A DNA stretch of 64,000 nt from BOG-224 sp963783505 (GTDB lineage: Bacteria > Acidobacteriota > Terriglobia > Bryobacterales > Bryobacteraceae): positions 62,001 through 126,000 of the forward strand of contig CAWAOP010000018.1 in the NCBI GenBank assembly GCA_963783505.1. Direction: 5' to 3'. Position numbers and translations under genes: made by a program. Within the stretch, counting starts at the first letter, position 1. Each line of letters begins with the position of its first letter. The notes beneath the pieces are model-generated. The model searched no databases. It saw nothing but the letters and a program-made list of their open reading frames with translations, and was not told the DNA's origin. Positions 29,978 through 40,753 of the stretch are shown here, piece after piece.

Positions 29978-30098
29978 GCCCCTACCCACCGCGATGTGGG
30001 TCCAGGCCGCATCGGCGCGGCGGAACGCGAAGTCTGGCCGCGCCGGGCGCGCCGGTAGCCCGACGGCAATGTCTTCCGTGAACCGTCGAGCGTGCGTC

Positions 30099-32764
30099 CT
30101 ACTCTGTCACCGGCGCGACGTTGAATCCATCCGCCACGACGAACGGCTTGGAGCCGCCCATCAGCTTGGTGGAATATGTCACTGCGATATCGCGCTTTTC
30201 TCCAGGCATCAGCTCGATGTAATTGTCCTCCCACAGAGCCGGATGCACGTCCGCGCCGCCCTTGCCCTTCAACAGATTCAAGTGAATGAATAACGCCAGG
30301 CGAGAGGAAGTGTTTTCGACCGTCACATGCGTCACTTGCCGGGCTCCTTTCGGCTCCGTGCGGGAAGCGATTTTCACCGTGGCGGGCGGCAGGTTCTGCA
30401 AGCCGGTCAAATCCGCGTAGGTGGATATGGGCGTGTAGCGGCCGTTCCCGCGCGCGAAATCGTTGACGTCGGGTTGCGTGGAAAGCCAGTAGAAATTCCG
30501 ACTGACCGTCTTGCCGGCAGCGTCGTCCAAAGTCAACTTCACGAAGTACGTCTTCGAAAGCCCGTCGATATTGGGTATGGTGAACACCTTGGCGGCGCTG
30601 TCTTCGCCGATATCCACAGCCGCCGTTTTGGTGAACTTTTCCGTTAGATCGAGGTTATAGACCTTCGCGGTAACCTTATACCCCCGGAACGATTTGTAGT
30701 ATGAATTGACCACCGCGATCGATTGATCGTCGTACGAATACTGGGCGTGCAGCCGTTCGTTCGCGGTCTTCGTCCCGAAATAGCCGCCGCCCGGCCGCAG
30801 GTACCAGTCGTACAGGTGCCAGATGGTAGAGGGCCAGGCGTTGTTCAGCATCCACTGAATGACGCCGGTGGACGTGTACTTGTTCCGGCCGAACGCCTCG
30901 AACATGGCGCGCTCGCCTTCGTAGGTCATCAACTGGCTCTTCACCAGATAGTCATCCAGACCCTTGGCTTTGCCGTAGCGGCCCTCCAGCGCCGCGGTGA
31001 ACACATTGACGTTGCCGTAGCTGCCGCGGCCCGCGTGAAAGTTCCAGAAGTCGTCGATAGGCCATAGGTGCTCGGGCGGCAGCATCTCCTTGAGGCTCTC
31101 CAGAACGGGGATCGCGGGGCCGGGGCTTGTCTCGGTGTTATAGCCGAACGCGCCTCCGGCCTTCTTATCCAGGAGCCAGTAGTTGGGGGCTACGTATTCG
31201 TAGGGCCCAGTCATCTTCACGCCAGTGCGCCCCGCGCCGGGAGTGGTCTGGTCGGCGGCCGAGGACACATAGGGATTCGGCCAGTGTTCTTCGTTCAAGC
31301 ACCTTCAGGTACGCCTTTTCCGCCTGCTCGTTGGGCGAGTTGTCGCTGCCATAAAGCCACACGTAGACGCTGGGATGGTTGCGCAACTTCCTGATCTGGT
31401 CGCGCAGAGATTCGGCCGCAATCGCGTAGTCCTCCGGCTTCCAGTTCCGCCAGCGCTCCCAATACGAACAGCAGCACCAGCCGGGCATGACCAGCATTCC
31501 CATCTGGTCGGCAGTATTGAAGAAGTGCTCGTTCATCATCTTGCCTTCGAGGCGGATGGTGTTGAGGTTCATGTCGCGGGCGTAGGTAATTTCGTTCACT
31601 TCGCGCTCGTCGTCGTAGCGCATCATCATGTCGGGCGACCAGCCGCCGCCGCGAATCAGGATTTTCTTGCCGTTGATCGTGAACACGCGATGCTGCTGCG
31701 CGTCGTTTACGCCGGTGACTTCGCGGACGCCGAACTGGAAGTCCTCGCGGTCCGAGATGGCGCCGGCGACATCGAACTGCATGTGCGCCTGATACAGGTC
31801 CTGCCCGCCCAACCCGTACGGCCACCAGAGCTTGGGATGATCGAAGACGAGAGCGGGGTAATCCTGGGGAGTGAATTCTGCCTGCGCCGCGCCGTGGGCG
31901 CCGAGGTGAATCTTCATGCTGACGGCGGCCGCTCCGATGGTTCCGCGCAGCACGCCATCCACAGGCTCGCCCGTGGCGTTTTTCACGTCCGCGTAAACCG
32001 TGAGGCGCGCCTTATCGGGGCCGTCCAGCTTGGTCACCACCTGAGTGTTCCGCAAAGACACGGGGCCGCTCGTTCGGACGTAGACGTCGCGCACCAAGCC
32101 CATGTCCTTGTCGGCCGGCATGGGGTTCCAGTCGACGAAAGTAATGGTGAAGTCGGCGTTCGTGCTGTTCGGCGGAATCACTTCCACCGCCAGCGCGTTC
32201 GCCGCGCCGGGCGAGCGCGGCGTCGCGTGATATCGAACTCGAACATGCGGTACATGCCGGCGACTTGGTCCGCGCTTCCGATCTGTTTTCCATTGAGCCA
32301 GATGTTGGCCTTGTAGTTGATGGCATCGAAATTGAGCCATAGCCGCTTGCCCTTCATTGCTGCTGGAATCTGAAACGGCGTGCGGTACCACCAGGAGACG
32401 GCAAACGGGCTGTCGGGCGGCGTGGGGCTGCAGACATTTTGTCCGCGCCCGGCCGGCGTTGCCAGGGATCAGCAGCAGGTTCTCGGAGAAATACGGATCC
32501 GGATACGATCTTGTTTGCCACCATCGCCCCCACTACGGTAGCCGGGACGGTCGCGGCATACCACCCGCCGGGCTGGAAACCGGCCGTCGAAAGCTCGGGG
32601 CCCTTCTGCGGAATCTTCGCCGAGGATTGAATGCTCCATCCATTCCTCAGATCGATTCGTCCGCCAGACAGGACGGCGGCCGTCTGCGTCTGGGCTGCGC
32701 CGGCCATCGCAGAAATCAACCCCATGAACAAAAACTGCGAACTGCGGAGAAGTCCATTACTCAT
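30099..32764 (-). CDS. Glycoside hydrolase family 2, exo-beta-D-glucosaminidase-like (four frameshifts)
   Basis: Three overlapping frames join into about 885 residues. A signal peptide (MSNGLLRSSQFLFMGLISAMA) leads into the GH2 sugar-binding domain (MKGKRLWLNFDAINYKANIWLNG) and then immunoglobulin-like and TIM-barrel domains. The segment WLYGSDNSPNEQAEKAYLKVL carries the proton-donor Asp/Asn area, and FGYNTETSPGPAIP the nucleophile Glu. Both resemble the CsxA-type exo-glucosaminidases that release glucosamine from chitosan ends. Single-base shifts occur near 31300, 32230, 32460 and 32497. It lies upstream of the Oar receptor on the same strand. Confidence 0.85.
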
Positions 32765-32813
32765 CGGCGTGCGCCTCCATTGCGAACTGTACTAAACAGA
32801 ACGTCATAAGTAA

Positions 32814-32896
32814 TTGCGCCACCGCTCCCTGACGGTCGCGGCTCGGTTCGCGGCCTCTCGCCGAGCCGCGACCGTCAGGGAGCGGTGGTGGCGCAA
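32814..32896. repeat. Long near-perfect inverted repeat
   Basis: Two 28-base arms, 32819-32846 and 32861-32888, are perfectly complementary around a 14-base loop. Pairing resumes for about 7 bases outward after a 3-base bulge. The arm sequence (CTCCCTGACGGTCGCGGC core) recurs degenerately at 13544-13568 and partly at 61426. It sits between divergent genes, so it is not a terminator for either. It is probably a mobile REP/MITE-like element. Confidence 0.85.
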
Positions 32897-33008
32897 ACAA
32901 TAACGTCGCCCTGTTTAGAATACGACGATTGCAGCGCCAGTGGAAAGGGCATAGGGCGCCCGGCCATGCCGAAAGGCCTATCCGCCGGAGCTGAGATAAG
33001 CTCAGAGA

Positions 33009-33489
33009 ATGATGTCGCGGCTGTTTGCGCTGGTGGTGTTGCTTGCGGCATTGGCCACGGCGCAGAAGTATGACGGACCGCGGCCACCGAAGCCGGACCT
33101 CTTATACATCAAGCACGCTTCGACTCTGGCGCCGACCGAAGACGTAATCGCAGCGGAGCAGGACAAGCGATCAAGCGAGATCACCTACGTGATCGAGGGC
33201 GCAAGTTCTCCGGTTTCCACGCCGTTGGCCGCGCCGATGTTTCTGGTTCAAGCCTCGAAAGCTGATCCCGGAGAAACTCGAACTGTTCAAGCTCGATGTA
33301 AAGAACGGCCATCGGGAAGTTCGAGTGTCGTCGAAGAAGTCGAATACCGCGGCGCATCTGGAAGTCACACGATACGCGGCCGATACCTTGTGGAAGGTCG
33401 AGGTGGAAGACAGCCTCGAACCGGGCGAGTACGCGCTGTCTCAAGCCGACGACGCCTCCAACCGCGCGTTCTGCTTCCGGGTGCGGTAG
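33009..33489 (+). CDS. Small secreted protein of unknown function (one frameshift)
   Basis: A signal peptide (MMSRLFALVVLLAALATAQ) is followed by about 140 residues. The raw frame turns implausible after residue 78. Removing one base near 33243 gives PMFWFKPRKLIPEKLELFKLDVKNGHREV, then VEVEDSLEPGEYALSQADDASNRAFCFRVR and a stop at 33487-33489. The corrected C-terminus resembles beta-rich exported proteins with a GEYAL motif found in Acidobacteriota. No catalytic residues are seen. Confidence 0.7.
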
Positions 33490-33616
33490 GGGGGCGGGCG
33501 GGACACGGTGCAAGATTGATATCCTGGGGCCTCTGAAAGCCCGCTAGTTAGAAGGGACGCCGGAACTGCCAAGAGAACACTCCACAACCGCCACGCAACT
33601 GTCTGTCCCGGCGGGA

Positions 33617-34111
33617 CTGGTCGAACGCAGAATCCATCTCATCCGCGGACAGAAGGTCATGCTGGATTCCGATCTGGCCGAGCTCTACCAGACGCCGACT
33701 AAATCCCTGAATCTTGCGGTCCGGCGCAACGCTGGCCGCTTCCCCGCGGATTTCATGTTTCAACTCACGCAGGAAGAGTTCCAGAACTTGAGGTTTCAAT
33801 CTGAAACCTCAAGATGGGGCGGCAGGCGCTATCCCCCTTACGCTTTTACCGAGCACGGCGTGGCTATGCTCTCCTCTGTGCTCAACAGCGAACGCGCCGT
33901 GCAAATGAGCATCGTCATCGTCCGGGCCTTTGTCAAGCTTCGTGAAGTCTTGGCCACTCACAAGGACTTGGCCCGCAGGATCGAGCAGATCGAAGCCACC
34001 CAGAAACGGCATGGCTCAATCATCACGACCGTGGTCGAAGAGATCGGCAATCTGAAGCAAGGCCCTCCTGTGCGCAAGCGCCGAATCGGATTTCTCAATG
34101 ACAGCGGATAA
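33617..34111 (+). CDS. ORF6N-domain DNA-binding protein (start unclear)
   Basis: The N-terminal domain LVERRIHLIRGQKVMLDSDLAELYQTPTKSLNLAVRRN and then RFPADFMFQLTQEEFQNLRFQSETSRWGGRRYPPYAFTEHGVAML match the ORF6N/KilA-N-type DNA-binding domain of phage and mobile-element proteins. A coiled C-terminal region follows. Family similarity begins about 14 codons before the first ATG (33659). The frame is open back to 33548, but no ATG, GTG or TTG exists there, so the true start is CTG (33617 or 33599) or lies beyond an undetected frameshift. Likely acquired. Confidence 0.75.
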   Translation: MVERRIHLIRGQKVMLDSDLAELYQTPTKSLNLAVRRNAGRFPADFMFQLTQEEFQNLRFQSETSRWGGRRYPPYAFTEHGVAMLSSVLNSERAVQMSIVIVRAFVKLREVLATHKDLARRIEQIEATQKRHGSIITTVVEEIGNLKQGPPVRKRRIGFLNDSG

Positions 34112-34221
34112 ACTGGTTTAGTCTCAGGGAATTGCAATTCTGGGGACCCTCCGCCTCTGCTGGGGGATTCTCGACGTGCGCGGCTTCGCGAGTACTTGCC
34201 AGCGCCGGAGGTGATACCACT

Positions 34222-34626
34222 ATGACGAAGGTATCGCTAATGCTGGGGCTCCGATCTCTTCCGAAGAGATTTTGGGCTTGGTTTGGTTGTATATCGATTG
34301 TGGTGCTGTTATGCGTTTACTCCTTCCATTTGAAGCACTATGGACCCGGTAGTGATTACCGTACAGGCTTTTTGCTTGGGAGCAGTGCTTTTCTGATTGC
34401 AGAGAAGGACAACCTCGCTTGTCTCGGAATGGAGGTAGAGTCTCTTCGACGAGGCTTTCCCTCCGCCGGTTGCGAGGTGAGAGACCTGGATCGGGATTCG
34501 GCCATTCAAGAAGCCATGGAATCCCAATCACTCAGCCGGGCCTCGGAAGACCTGCGTAAAGGGTTCGAAGACGGCTGGCAGGATGAAAATCGAAAAGTCC
34601 ACGCGCAACGGGAAGAACAGAAATGA
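34222..34626 (+). CDS. Small single-pass membrane protein of unknown function
   Basis: 134 residues. The ATG at 34222 follows an AGGTG-rich leader, and the longer frame from 34132 is not favoured. One transmembrane segment (about residues 14-33: WAWFGCISIVVLLCVYSF) is followed by a soluble, charged domain ending in KRVHAQREEQK-like sequence. Base composition is lower in GC than the flanking genes, as in the neighbouring ORF6N gene, suggesting recent acquisition. I do not recognise a family. Confidence 0.5.
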   Translation: MTKVSLMLGLRSLPKRFWAWFGCISIVVLLCVYSFHLKHYGPGSDYRTGFLLGSSAFLIAEKDNLACLGMEVESLRRGFPSAGCEVRDLDRDSAIQEAMESQSLSRASEDLRKGFEDGWQDENRKVHAQREEQK

Positions 34627-34679
34627 TCGGGGACGTTCCGGAGCAAAACGTGCCAGGGTTCTAGGCTAAAACGGAGAAT

Positions 34680-34958
34680 TTGCTGCGACAGAACAGGAAA
34701 CAAGCAAAGAAGGGAACAGTTGTGGTGAAATCTGGCACGAGCAGGCGTCTTCAGGAGATCCGCGAGGGCGGGCGGACTCTGTGTCGCACCGTACACGGAG
34801 TTCTTGAATCCGGCAATGGCGGTTTCATCGAGCGCGGTTACGTCCAGTATCGGCACGGATGGTTTCTAGTAACGAAAACGAAATCACTAAAGTGGTGGAA
34901 ACTGGTTCGAGCTCTGCGGATGAGCGAGATTCCGTCGGGACTCCTTGAAAGGCCGTAG
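34680..34958 (+). CDS. Small basic hypothetical protein (doubtful)
   Basis: 92 codons, strongly basic at the start (MLRQNRKQAKKGTVVVKSGTS), with RGYVQYRHGWFLVTKTKSLKWWKL in the middle. No family is recognised. It lies in a lower-GC stretch together with the previous two genes. An equally long antisense frame exists, so coding status is uncertain. Confidence 0.3.
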   Translation: MLRQNRKQAKKGTVVVKSGTSRRLQEIREGGRTLCRTVHGVLESGNGGFIERGYVQYRHGWFLVTKTKSLKWWKLVRALRMSEIPSGLLERP

Positions 34959-35075
34959 TCTCACCACAAGATCACGCACCAGCCAGAATGACCATCGAGC
35001 CAGCCTCCTCTGGCGGGCCGCCCGCTGGGACAGCAAAGCGGTATGGCCTTACCCGCCCGTGATACCATCCCGGTA

Positions 35076-37079
35076 ATGCCAGCCGCCAAGCCTCCCAGCG
35101 ACCCTCCGGAGATGACTTTTCGCGCCGTGGCGCTGGGGTTATTCCTGGCGCTTGTTTTCGGCGCGGCCAATGCTTACCTGGGGATGAAGGCGGGCCAGAC
35201 GATCGCCGCCACGATTCCCGCCGCCGTCATCGCCATCGCCGCGTTTCGTGTGATGGGTGGCGGCGTGCTGGAGCAGAATATCGCGCGCACGGCGGCTTCG
35301 GTGGGCGAAGCGCTGGTGGCGGCGGCTATTTTCACGGTGCCGGCGTTCATCATGGTCGAGATCGATGGCCACCATCTTTGGTCCAACCTACGCGATCACT
35401 ATTGGGAGGCTGTGCTGATTCTGCTGGTGGGCGGCTTGATCGGCGTGTTTTTCATTGTGCTTCTGCGGCGGCCGCTGTGCGTGGAAAGCGATCTTCCTTT
35501 TCCCGAGAGCGTGGCCTGCGCGGAAGTGGTGAAATCGGGCGCCGAGGGCGGCGACGCGCCCAAGTACGTGTTCGGCGCGATGGGCTTCGCCGGGCTATTG
35601 CAAATTCTCACCTCCGACAAAGGCTTGCAGATCTTCCGCGATTCGGTGGAGGGGTTCCTGGCTTTTCCGGCCTCGGTGGTGCGGCACTTCGATATCGATA
35701 AGAAGCCGCTCAACGCGGTAGCCCACACCGGCGGTGTGTACTGGTCCACGCCGAGTTTTTCGCCGGCGCTCATGGGCATCGGGTACATCATCGGGCCGGA
35801 GCTTTCGGCCATCAACGCCTCGGGCGGCCTGCTGGCGTGGGGCATTCTGATTCCGCTGCTGTTATTCTTCGATCCCGATTTGGCGCATCGCGTAGGCGTG
35901 GCTCCTGGCGCCTCGTGGGACGTACTCTCGAATTCGGTGTGGTACAACATCGTGCGGCCGGTGGCCGTGGGGACGATGCTTGTGGGCGCGTGCAACACGC
36001 TGTTCGGGATGCGGAGTTCGATTGCGCAATCCATCCGCGGCGCGATTGGCGCTTCCGCAAGAGCCGCGCATGAGGGCCATCACACGGAACGCTGGGATCG
36101 CGACATCCCCTTCCAGTGGCTGGCGTTGGGCGTGTGCGTGATGGCAGTCGCGGTGACGGTCATTTATCACCTATTCACGGGAAGCTGGACTTCGGCCATT
36201 ATCGCGGGCGCGATCATGACGGTTGCGGGCTTTCTGCTATCGGCGGTCGGCGGCTACCTGGTTGGATTGGTTGGCAGTTCGAACCAGCCGCTTTCGGGAC
36301 TTACGCTTTCCGCGCTGATGCTCGCGGCCGTGGTGATGCTGGCCATCGGCGCGAAAGGCATGGCGGGCGTCGCCGCGGTGTTGGGCGTGGCCAGCGTGGT
36401 GGCGTGCGCGTGCTCGGTTTCCGGCTCGCTGATTCAGGATCTTAAGGTGGGCTACCTGCTGAAGGGCACGCCGTGGAAAATGCAGGTGGTGGAGATCGCC
36501 GCCGTCGTGGTGCTCTCGCTGTTCCTCATGTTGCCGATCATCGCGCTCCACGAAGCGAACCTGGCCACCGGCGGCATCGGCGGACGCGCGCTTCCGGCGC
36601 CGCAAGCGGGACTGATGGCGCAGCTTGCCAAGGGGATCGTGGGCGGGCAGATGGCGTGGGGATTGATCGGGATCGGCGTGGCGTTCGGCATTGCGCTGAT
36701 TATGTGCGGAGCCCGTTCGCCCATGCTGATCGCCGTGGGCATGTACCTGCCGTTCAGCACGGTCTCCGCGATATTTGTTGGCGGAGCCATCAAGTGGTTC
36801 GTGGAGCGCCTGTCGGCTCGCCGCTCCGCCGAACAGCGCAGGGCGATTGAGGACAAAGGCACGCTGCTTGCATCCGGCTTGATCGCCGGCGAGGCGCTCA
36901 TGGGGATTGTGCTTGCGGTCACGTTTCTGGCCGGCATCAGTTCATTTACCAAGCTACTGACTGGTTCCGACGAGTTCGGCTTTTTCCAGGCGTGGGGCGG
37001 CTGGCTGTCGCTCGTCGGATTCGCCGCGGTGGCTTGGGTGTTGGTTCGAATTCCATTGCGCTCGCGAGGGACATCATGA
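35076..37079 (+). CDS. OPT-family oligopeptide/metal-chelate transporter
   Basis: A polytopic membrane protein of about 667 residues with OPT signatures: TFRAVALGLFLALVFGAANAYLGMKAG near the start, FPESVACAEVVKSG near 145 and late membrane segments. It is preceded by a short in-frame extension from 35043; I prefer the ATG at 35076. OPT proteins use the proton gradient to import small peptides or metal complexes. Its stop overlaps the ATG of an M28 peptidase (ATGA), tying uptake or export of peptides to a secreted peptidase. Confidence 0.9.
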   Translation: MPAAKPPSDPPEMTFRAVALGLFLALVFGAANAYLGMKAGQTIAATIPAAVIAIAAFRVMGGGVLEQNIARTAASVGEALVAAAIFTVPAFIMVEIDGHHLWSNLRDHYWEAVLILLVGGLIGVFFIVLLRRPLCVESDLPFPESVACAEVVKSGAEGGDAPKYVFGAMGFAGLLQILTSDKGLQIFRDSVEGFLAFPASVVRHFDIDKKPLNAVAHTGGVYWSTPSFSPALMGIGYIIGPELSAINASGGLLAWGILIPLLLFFDPDLAHRVGVAPGASWDVLSNSVWYNIVRPVAVGTMLVGACNTLFGMRSSIAQSIRGAIGASARAAHEGHHTERWDRDIPFQWLALGVCVMAVAVTVIYHLFTGSWTSAIIAGAIMTVAGFLLSAVGGYLVGLVGSSNQPLSGLTLSALMLAAVVMLAIGAKGMAGVAAVLGVASVVACACSVSGSLIQDLKVGYLLKGTPWKMQVVEIAAVVVLSLFLMLPIIALHEANLATGGIGGRALPAPQAGLMAQLAKGIVGGQMAWGLIGIGVAFGIALIMCGARSPMLIAVGMYLPFSTVSAIFVGGAIKWFVERLSARRSAEQRRAIEDKGTLLASGLIAGEALMGIVLAVTFLAGISSFTKLLTGSDEFGFFQAWGGWLSLVGFAAVAWVLVRIPLRSRGTS

Positions 37080-38506
37080 AGAAGCTCTTCTTAGCGGCTT
37101 TCGCCGCGTGCTGCCTGGCGCAGACTGGCCAAGGCCCGGCGCCGAAGGTCGCCGCCGCAAGCCTGAAGGCCGATGTTTCCTTCCTGGCTTCGGACGCCAT
37201 GGAAGGACGCGCAACGCCTTCCAAGACGCTCGAAATCGCGGCGGAGTTCATCGCTTCCGAGTATCGCCGGGCGGGGTTGGAACCGGCCGGCGACGACGGT
37301 TATTTCCAGACCGCGAGTTACGAATCGGTCAAACCGAACACAGAGGGTCTGGAACTTACGCTTTTCATTGGAGGCAAGCCGGTCAAGGTCGAGTCCGACT
37401 CGTTGTTGCTCAATCAGCAGTCGCCGCTTACTCTGGACAACGAGCCGGCCCTTCGGGTGGCGATGGCCGATCTCGCCAGCTTGACCCCGGAACAGGTGCG
37501 CGGCAAAGCGCTGATAGTCGAGGGATCCTCGGGACGTATGTCGGCCACCACTTCACAGGCCGCTCTCGTCATTCTCATCGCGCCTCAGCCGGTCCGAACC
37601 GGGGCCAGGACCAGCCTGCGAGCCGCCACTCCTCCTGATACTCGCGCGCCGCTGCCGGCTCCTGTCCCGACCGTGCTGGTATGGGATGCGAAAGTGCATG
37701 ACGCGCTGGCCGCCGCGAAGGACGTTCCCGTCTCCGTTACTGCCCGAATTCCGGCGCCGCTGAAAGAGCCGGTGAAACTCAAGAACGTGATCGGCGTCCT
37801 GCGCGGATCGGACCCCGCTCTGAAGGACACTTACCTCATCCTCTCCGCGCACTACGATCACCTTGGCATGCGTGCGACGGGTGACGGCGACCGCATTTTC
37901 AACGGCGCGGACGACGACGCCAGCGGCACGGCCTCGATTATTGAGATCGCCGAGGCGCTGTCCGCTCTGCCGGCGCGGCCGAAGCGCACCATCGTTTTCC
38001 TGGCTCATTTCGGCGAAGAGGTGGGCGAAATCGGTTCGCAATACTACGCGCAGCATCCCGTATTTTCGGTGGCCAAGACCATAGCCAACGTGAACCTGGA
38101 GCAACTTGGCCGCACGGACGATTCCGAAGGGCCGAAAGTCGGCATGTTCAACATGACCGGCTACACGTACACGAACATGGCCCCCGTGTTTGAGGCCGCC
38201 GCCCGGGAAAGCGGCGTCCGAGCCGTGAACGACGAGAAGAACAGCGATTCCTACTTCGGCCGGAGCGACAACGCGAAGTACGCCGCCGTGGGCATCCCAT
38301 CGACCACCATCTCCGTCGCTTACATGTTTCCCGATTACCACGCCGTAGGCGACGAGTGGCCTAAGCTCGACTACGAAAACATGGCTAAGGTGGATACAGC
38401 CATCGCGCTGGCGGCGTTCCGCCTGGCCGACAGCGCCGACGAGCCGCAATGGAACAAGGACAATCCCCGGACAGCCGCTTATCGGCAGGCCCGGGAGAAG
38501 CGCTGA
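37076..38506 (+). CDS. Secreted M28-family zinc aminopeptidase
   Basis: The ATG at 37076 overlaps the OPT stop and opens a signal peptide (MKKLFLAAFAACCLAQ). The M28 two-zinc site is visible: SAHYDHLG near residue 262, NGADDDASGTA near 280, the catalytic Glu and ligand Glu in FLAHFGEEVGEIGSQ near 318, an Asp/Glu pair in NLEQLGR and DYHAVGDEW near 420. A protease-associated-like domain is inserted near 140-240. Likely a periplasmic or secreted aminopeptidase supplying peptides to the coupled OPT transporter. Confidence 0.92.
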   Translation: MKKLFLAAFAACCLAQTGQGPAPKVAAASLKADVSFLASDAMEGRATPSKTLEIAAEFIASEYRRAGLEPAGDDGYFQTASYESVKPNTEGLELTLFIGGKPVKVESDSLLLNQQSPLTLDNEPALRVAMADLASLTPEQVRGKALIVEGSSGRMSATTSQAALVILIAPQPVRTGARTSLRAATPPDTRAPLPAPVPTVLVWDAKVHDALAAAKDVPVSVTARIPAPLKEPVKLKNVIGVLRGSDPALKDTYLILSAHYDHLGMRATGDGDRIFNGADDDASGTASIIEIAEALSALPARPKRTIVFLAHFGEEVGEIGSQYYAQHPVFSVAKTIANVNLEQLGRTDDSEGPKVGMFNMTGYTYTNMAPVFEAAARESGVRAVNDEKNSDSYFGRSDNAKYAAVGIPSTTISVAYMFPDYHAVGDEWPKLDYENMAKVDTAIALAAFRLADSADEPQWNKDNPRTAAYRQAREKR

Positions 38507-39138
38507 CCGTATTGCCGGGCGTAGCCGCGCTGGTGGTTTTTGCGTGGCTTGCGCGCGAAGCGGCGCTCGGGCGCTCGCCCGCCTGGGACGCTTCGGTCCG
38601 CGAGTCCATCAATCGCCGTTCATCGGGCCCGCTGACCGCGGCAATGAAACTGGCGACTCAGATGGGCTCCACGTATGTTGTGATTCCGGTGGGAATGGTG
38701 GCCGTGTGGCGCCTGTTGGAGTCAGGCCGATGGCGCGCGGCTGCGCTATTAGTGGCGGCAGCCGCTGGCGCGGAAATCATCGGCCAATTACTGAAGGCGG
38801 TCATTCGAAGGAAGCGGCCAGCTCCTTTCTTTGGGATGAGGGCGCCGTTCGCGGAGAGTTTTCCCAGCACGCACGCCATGGTTTCGATTTGTTTTTATGG
38901 CGGACTTGCCGCAATTCTCTCCGCGAACTCACACTCGCTTCTGGTGAAGGCCGGGTTGTGGCTCGCGGCCGCAGTGTTCTCTCTCGTGATCGGATTTTCG
39001 CGCGTCTATCTGGGCGTGCATTACCCGAGCGACATAGTGGGAGGCTATGCGGCTGCGATTGCGTGGGCGTACTGCTTAAGAGCGGGGTATGCGCGATGGA
39101 TCGCAGTCAAGAGGCCAGGCGCTTCAAGGCTTCCCTAA
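38449..39138 (+). CDS. PAP2-superfamily membrane phosphatase
   Basis: About 229 residues with five to six membrane helices and the three PAP2 motifs: KAVIRRKRPAPFF (KxxxxxxRP) near residue 125, PSTHAM near 144 and SRVYLGVHYPSDIVGG near 188. Members dephosphorylate undecaprenyl pyrophosphate or phosphatidate at the outer face of the membrane. The annotated ATG overlaps the end of the peptidase gene by 58 bases. In-frame CTG (38503) or TTG (38512) starts would abut it instead. Confidence 0.88.
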   Translation: MEQGQSPDSRLSAGPGEALTVLPGVAALVVFAWLAREAALGRSPAWDASVRESINRRSSGPLTAAMKLATQMGSTYVVIPVGMVAVWRLLESGRWRAAALLVAAAAGAEIIGQLLKAVIRRKRPAPFFGMRAPFAESFPSTHAMVSICFYGGLAAILSANSHSLLVKAGLWLAAAVFSLVIGFSRVYLGVHYPSDIVGGYAAAIAWAYCLRAGYARWIAVKRPGASRLP

Positions 39139-39406
39139 AAGCGACCTCTTCCAGTTCCACTCTCTCCCGGACGATCCGCTCCAGCCATTTATCGACGCTC
39201 GGCTCGCGGTGCAGATCGGCCAGGAATTTCGCCCGAGCCGCCAACTCGCCCGGAATCGACAACGAGGCAGGGGCCGAGCGCTTCACGCGGATGGAAGGCT
39301 CCCACGCCGAACCCTGATCGGCTTGGGAAACCACGGTGCGGTCGATGGCTTCGGCATTCCTGCCAGCCGGCTTTCTTACCCTCTTTAGTTCCTTCGAATC
39401 GACCAA
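39107..39406 (-). CDS. Small hypothetical protein, possible RHH-like
   Basis: 99 codons from a TTG start. The middle (SLSIPGELAARAKFLADLHREPSVDKWLERIVRERVELEE) looks like a short helical region of the kind found in CopG-like or antitoxin proteins, with a Ser/Ile beta-strand before it. It overlaps the PAP2 end by 32 bases and is divergent from ispG. No adjacent toxin is seen. Real but uncertain. Confidence 0.45.
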   Translation of the reverse strand: MVDSKELKRVRKPAGRNAEAIDRTVVSQADQGSAWEPSIRVKRSAPASLSIPGELAARAKFLADLHREPSVDKWLERIVRERVELEEVAFREALKRLAS

Positions 39407-39464
39407 CCCTAATTCTACTGCCGTTTCCCTCGTTCCGTCCGCCCCGCTGATAGAATCGAAATAT

Positions 39465-40693
<1,229 letters not shown>

Positions 40694-40753
40694 TTCGAGA
40701 CTGCTTCACGCACAAGCCAGGGTGGAGATGCCATCGCATTCCGTGTCCAGCCT

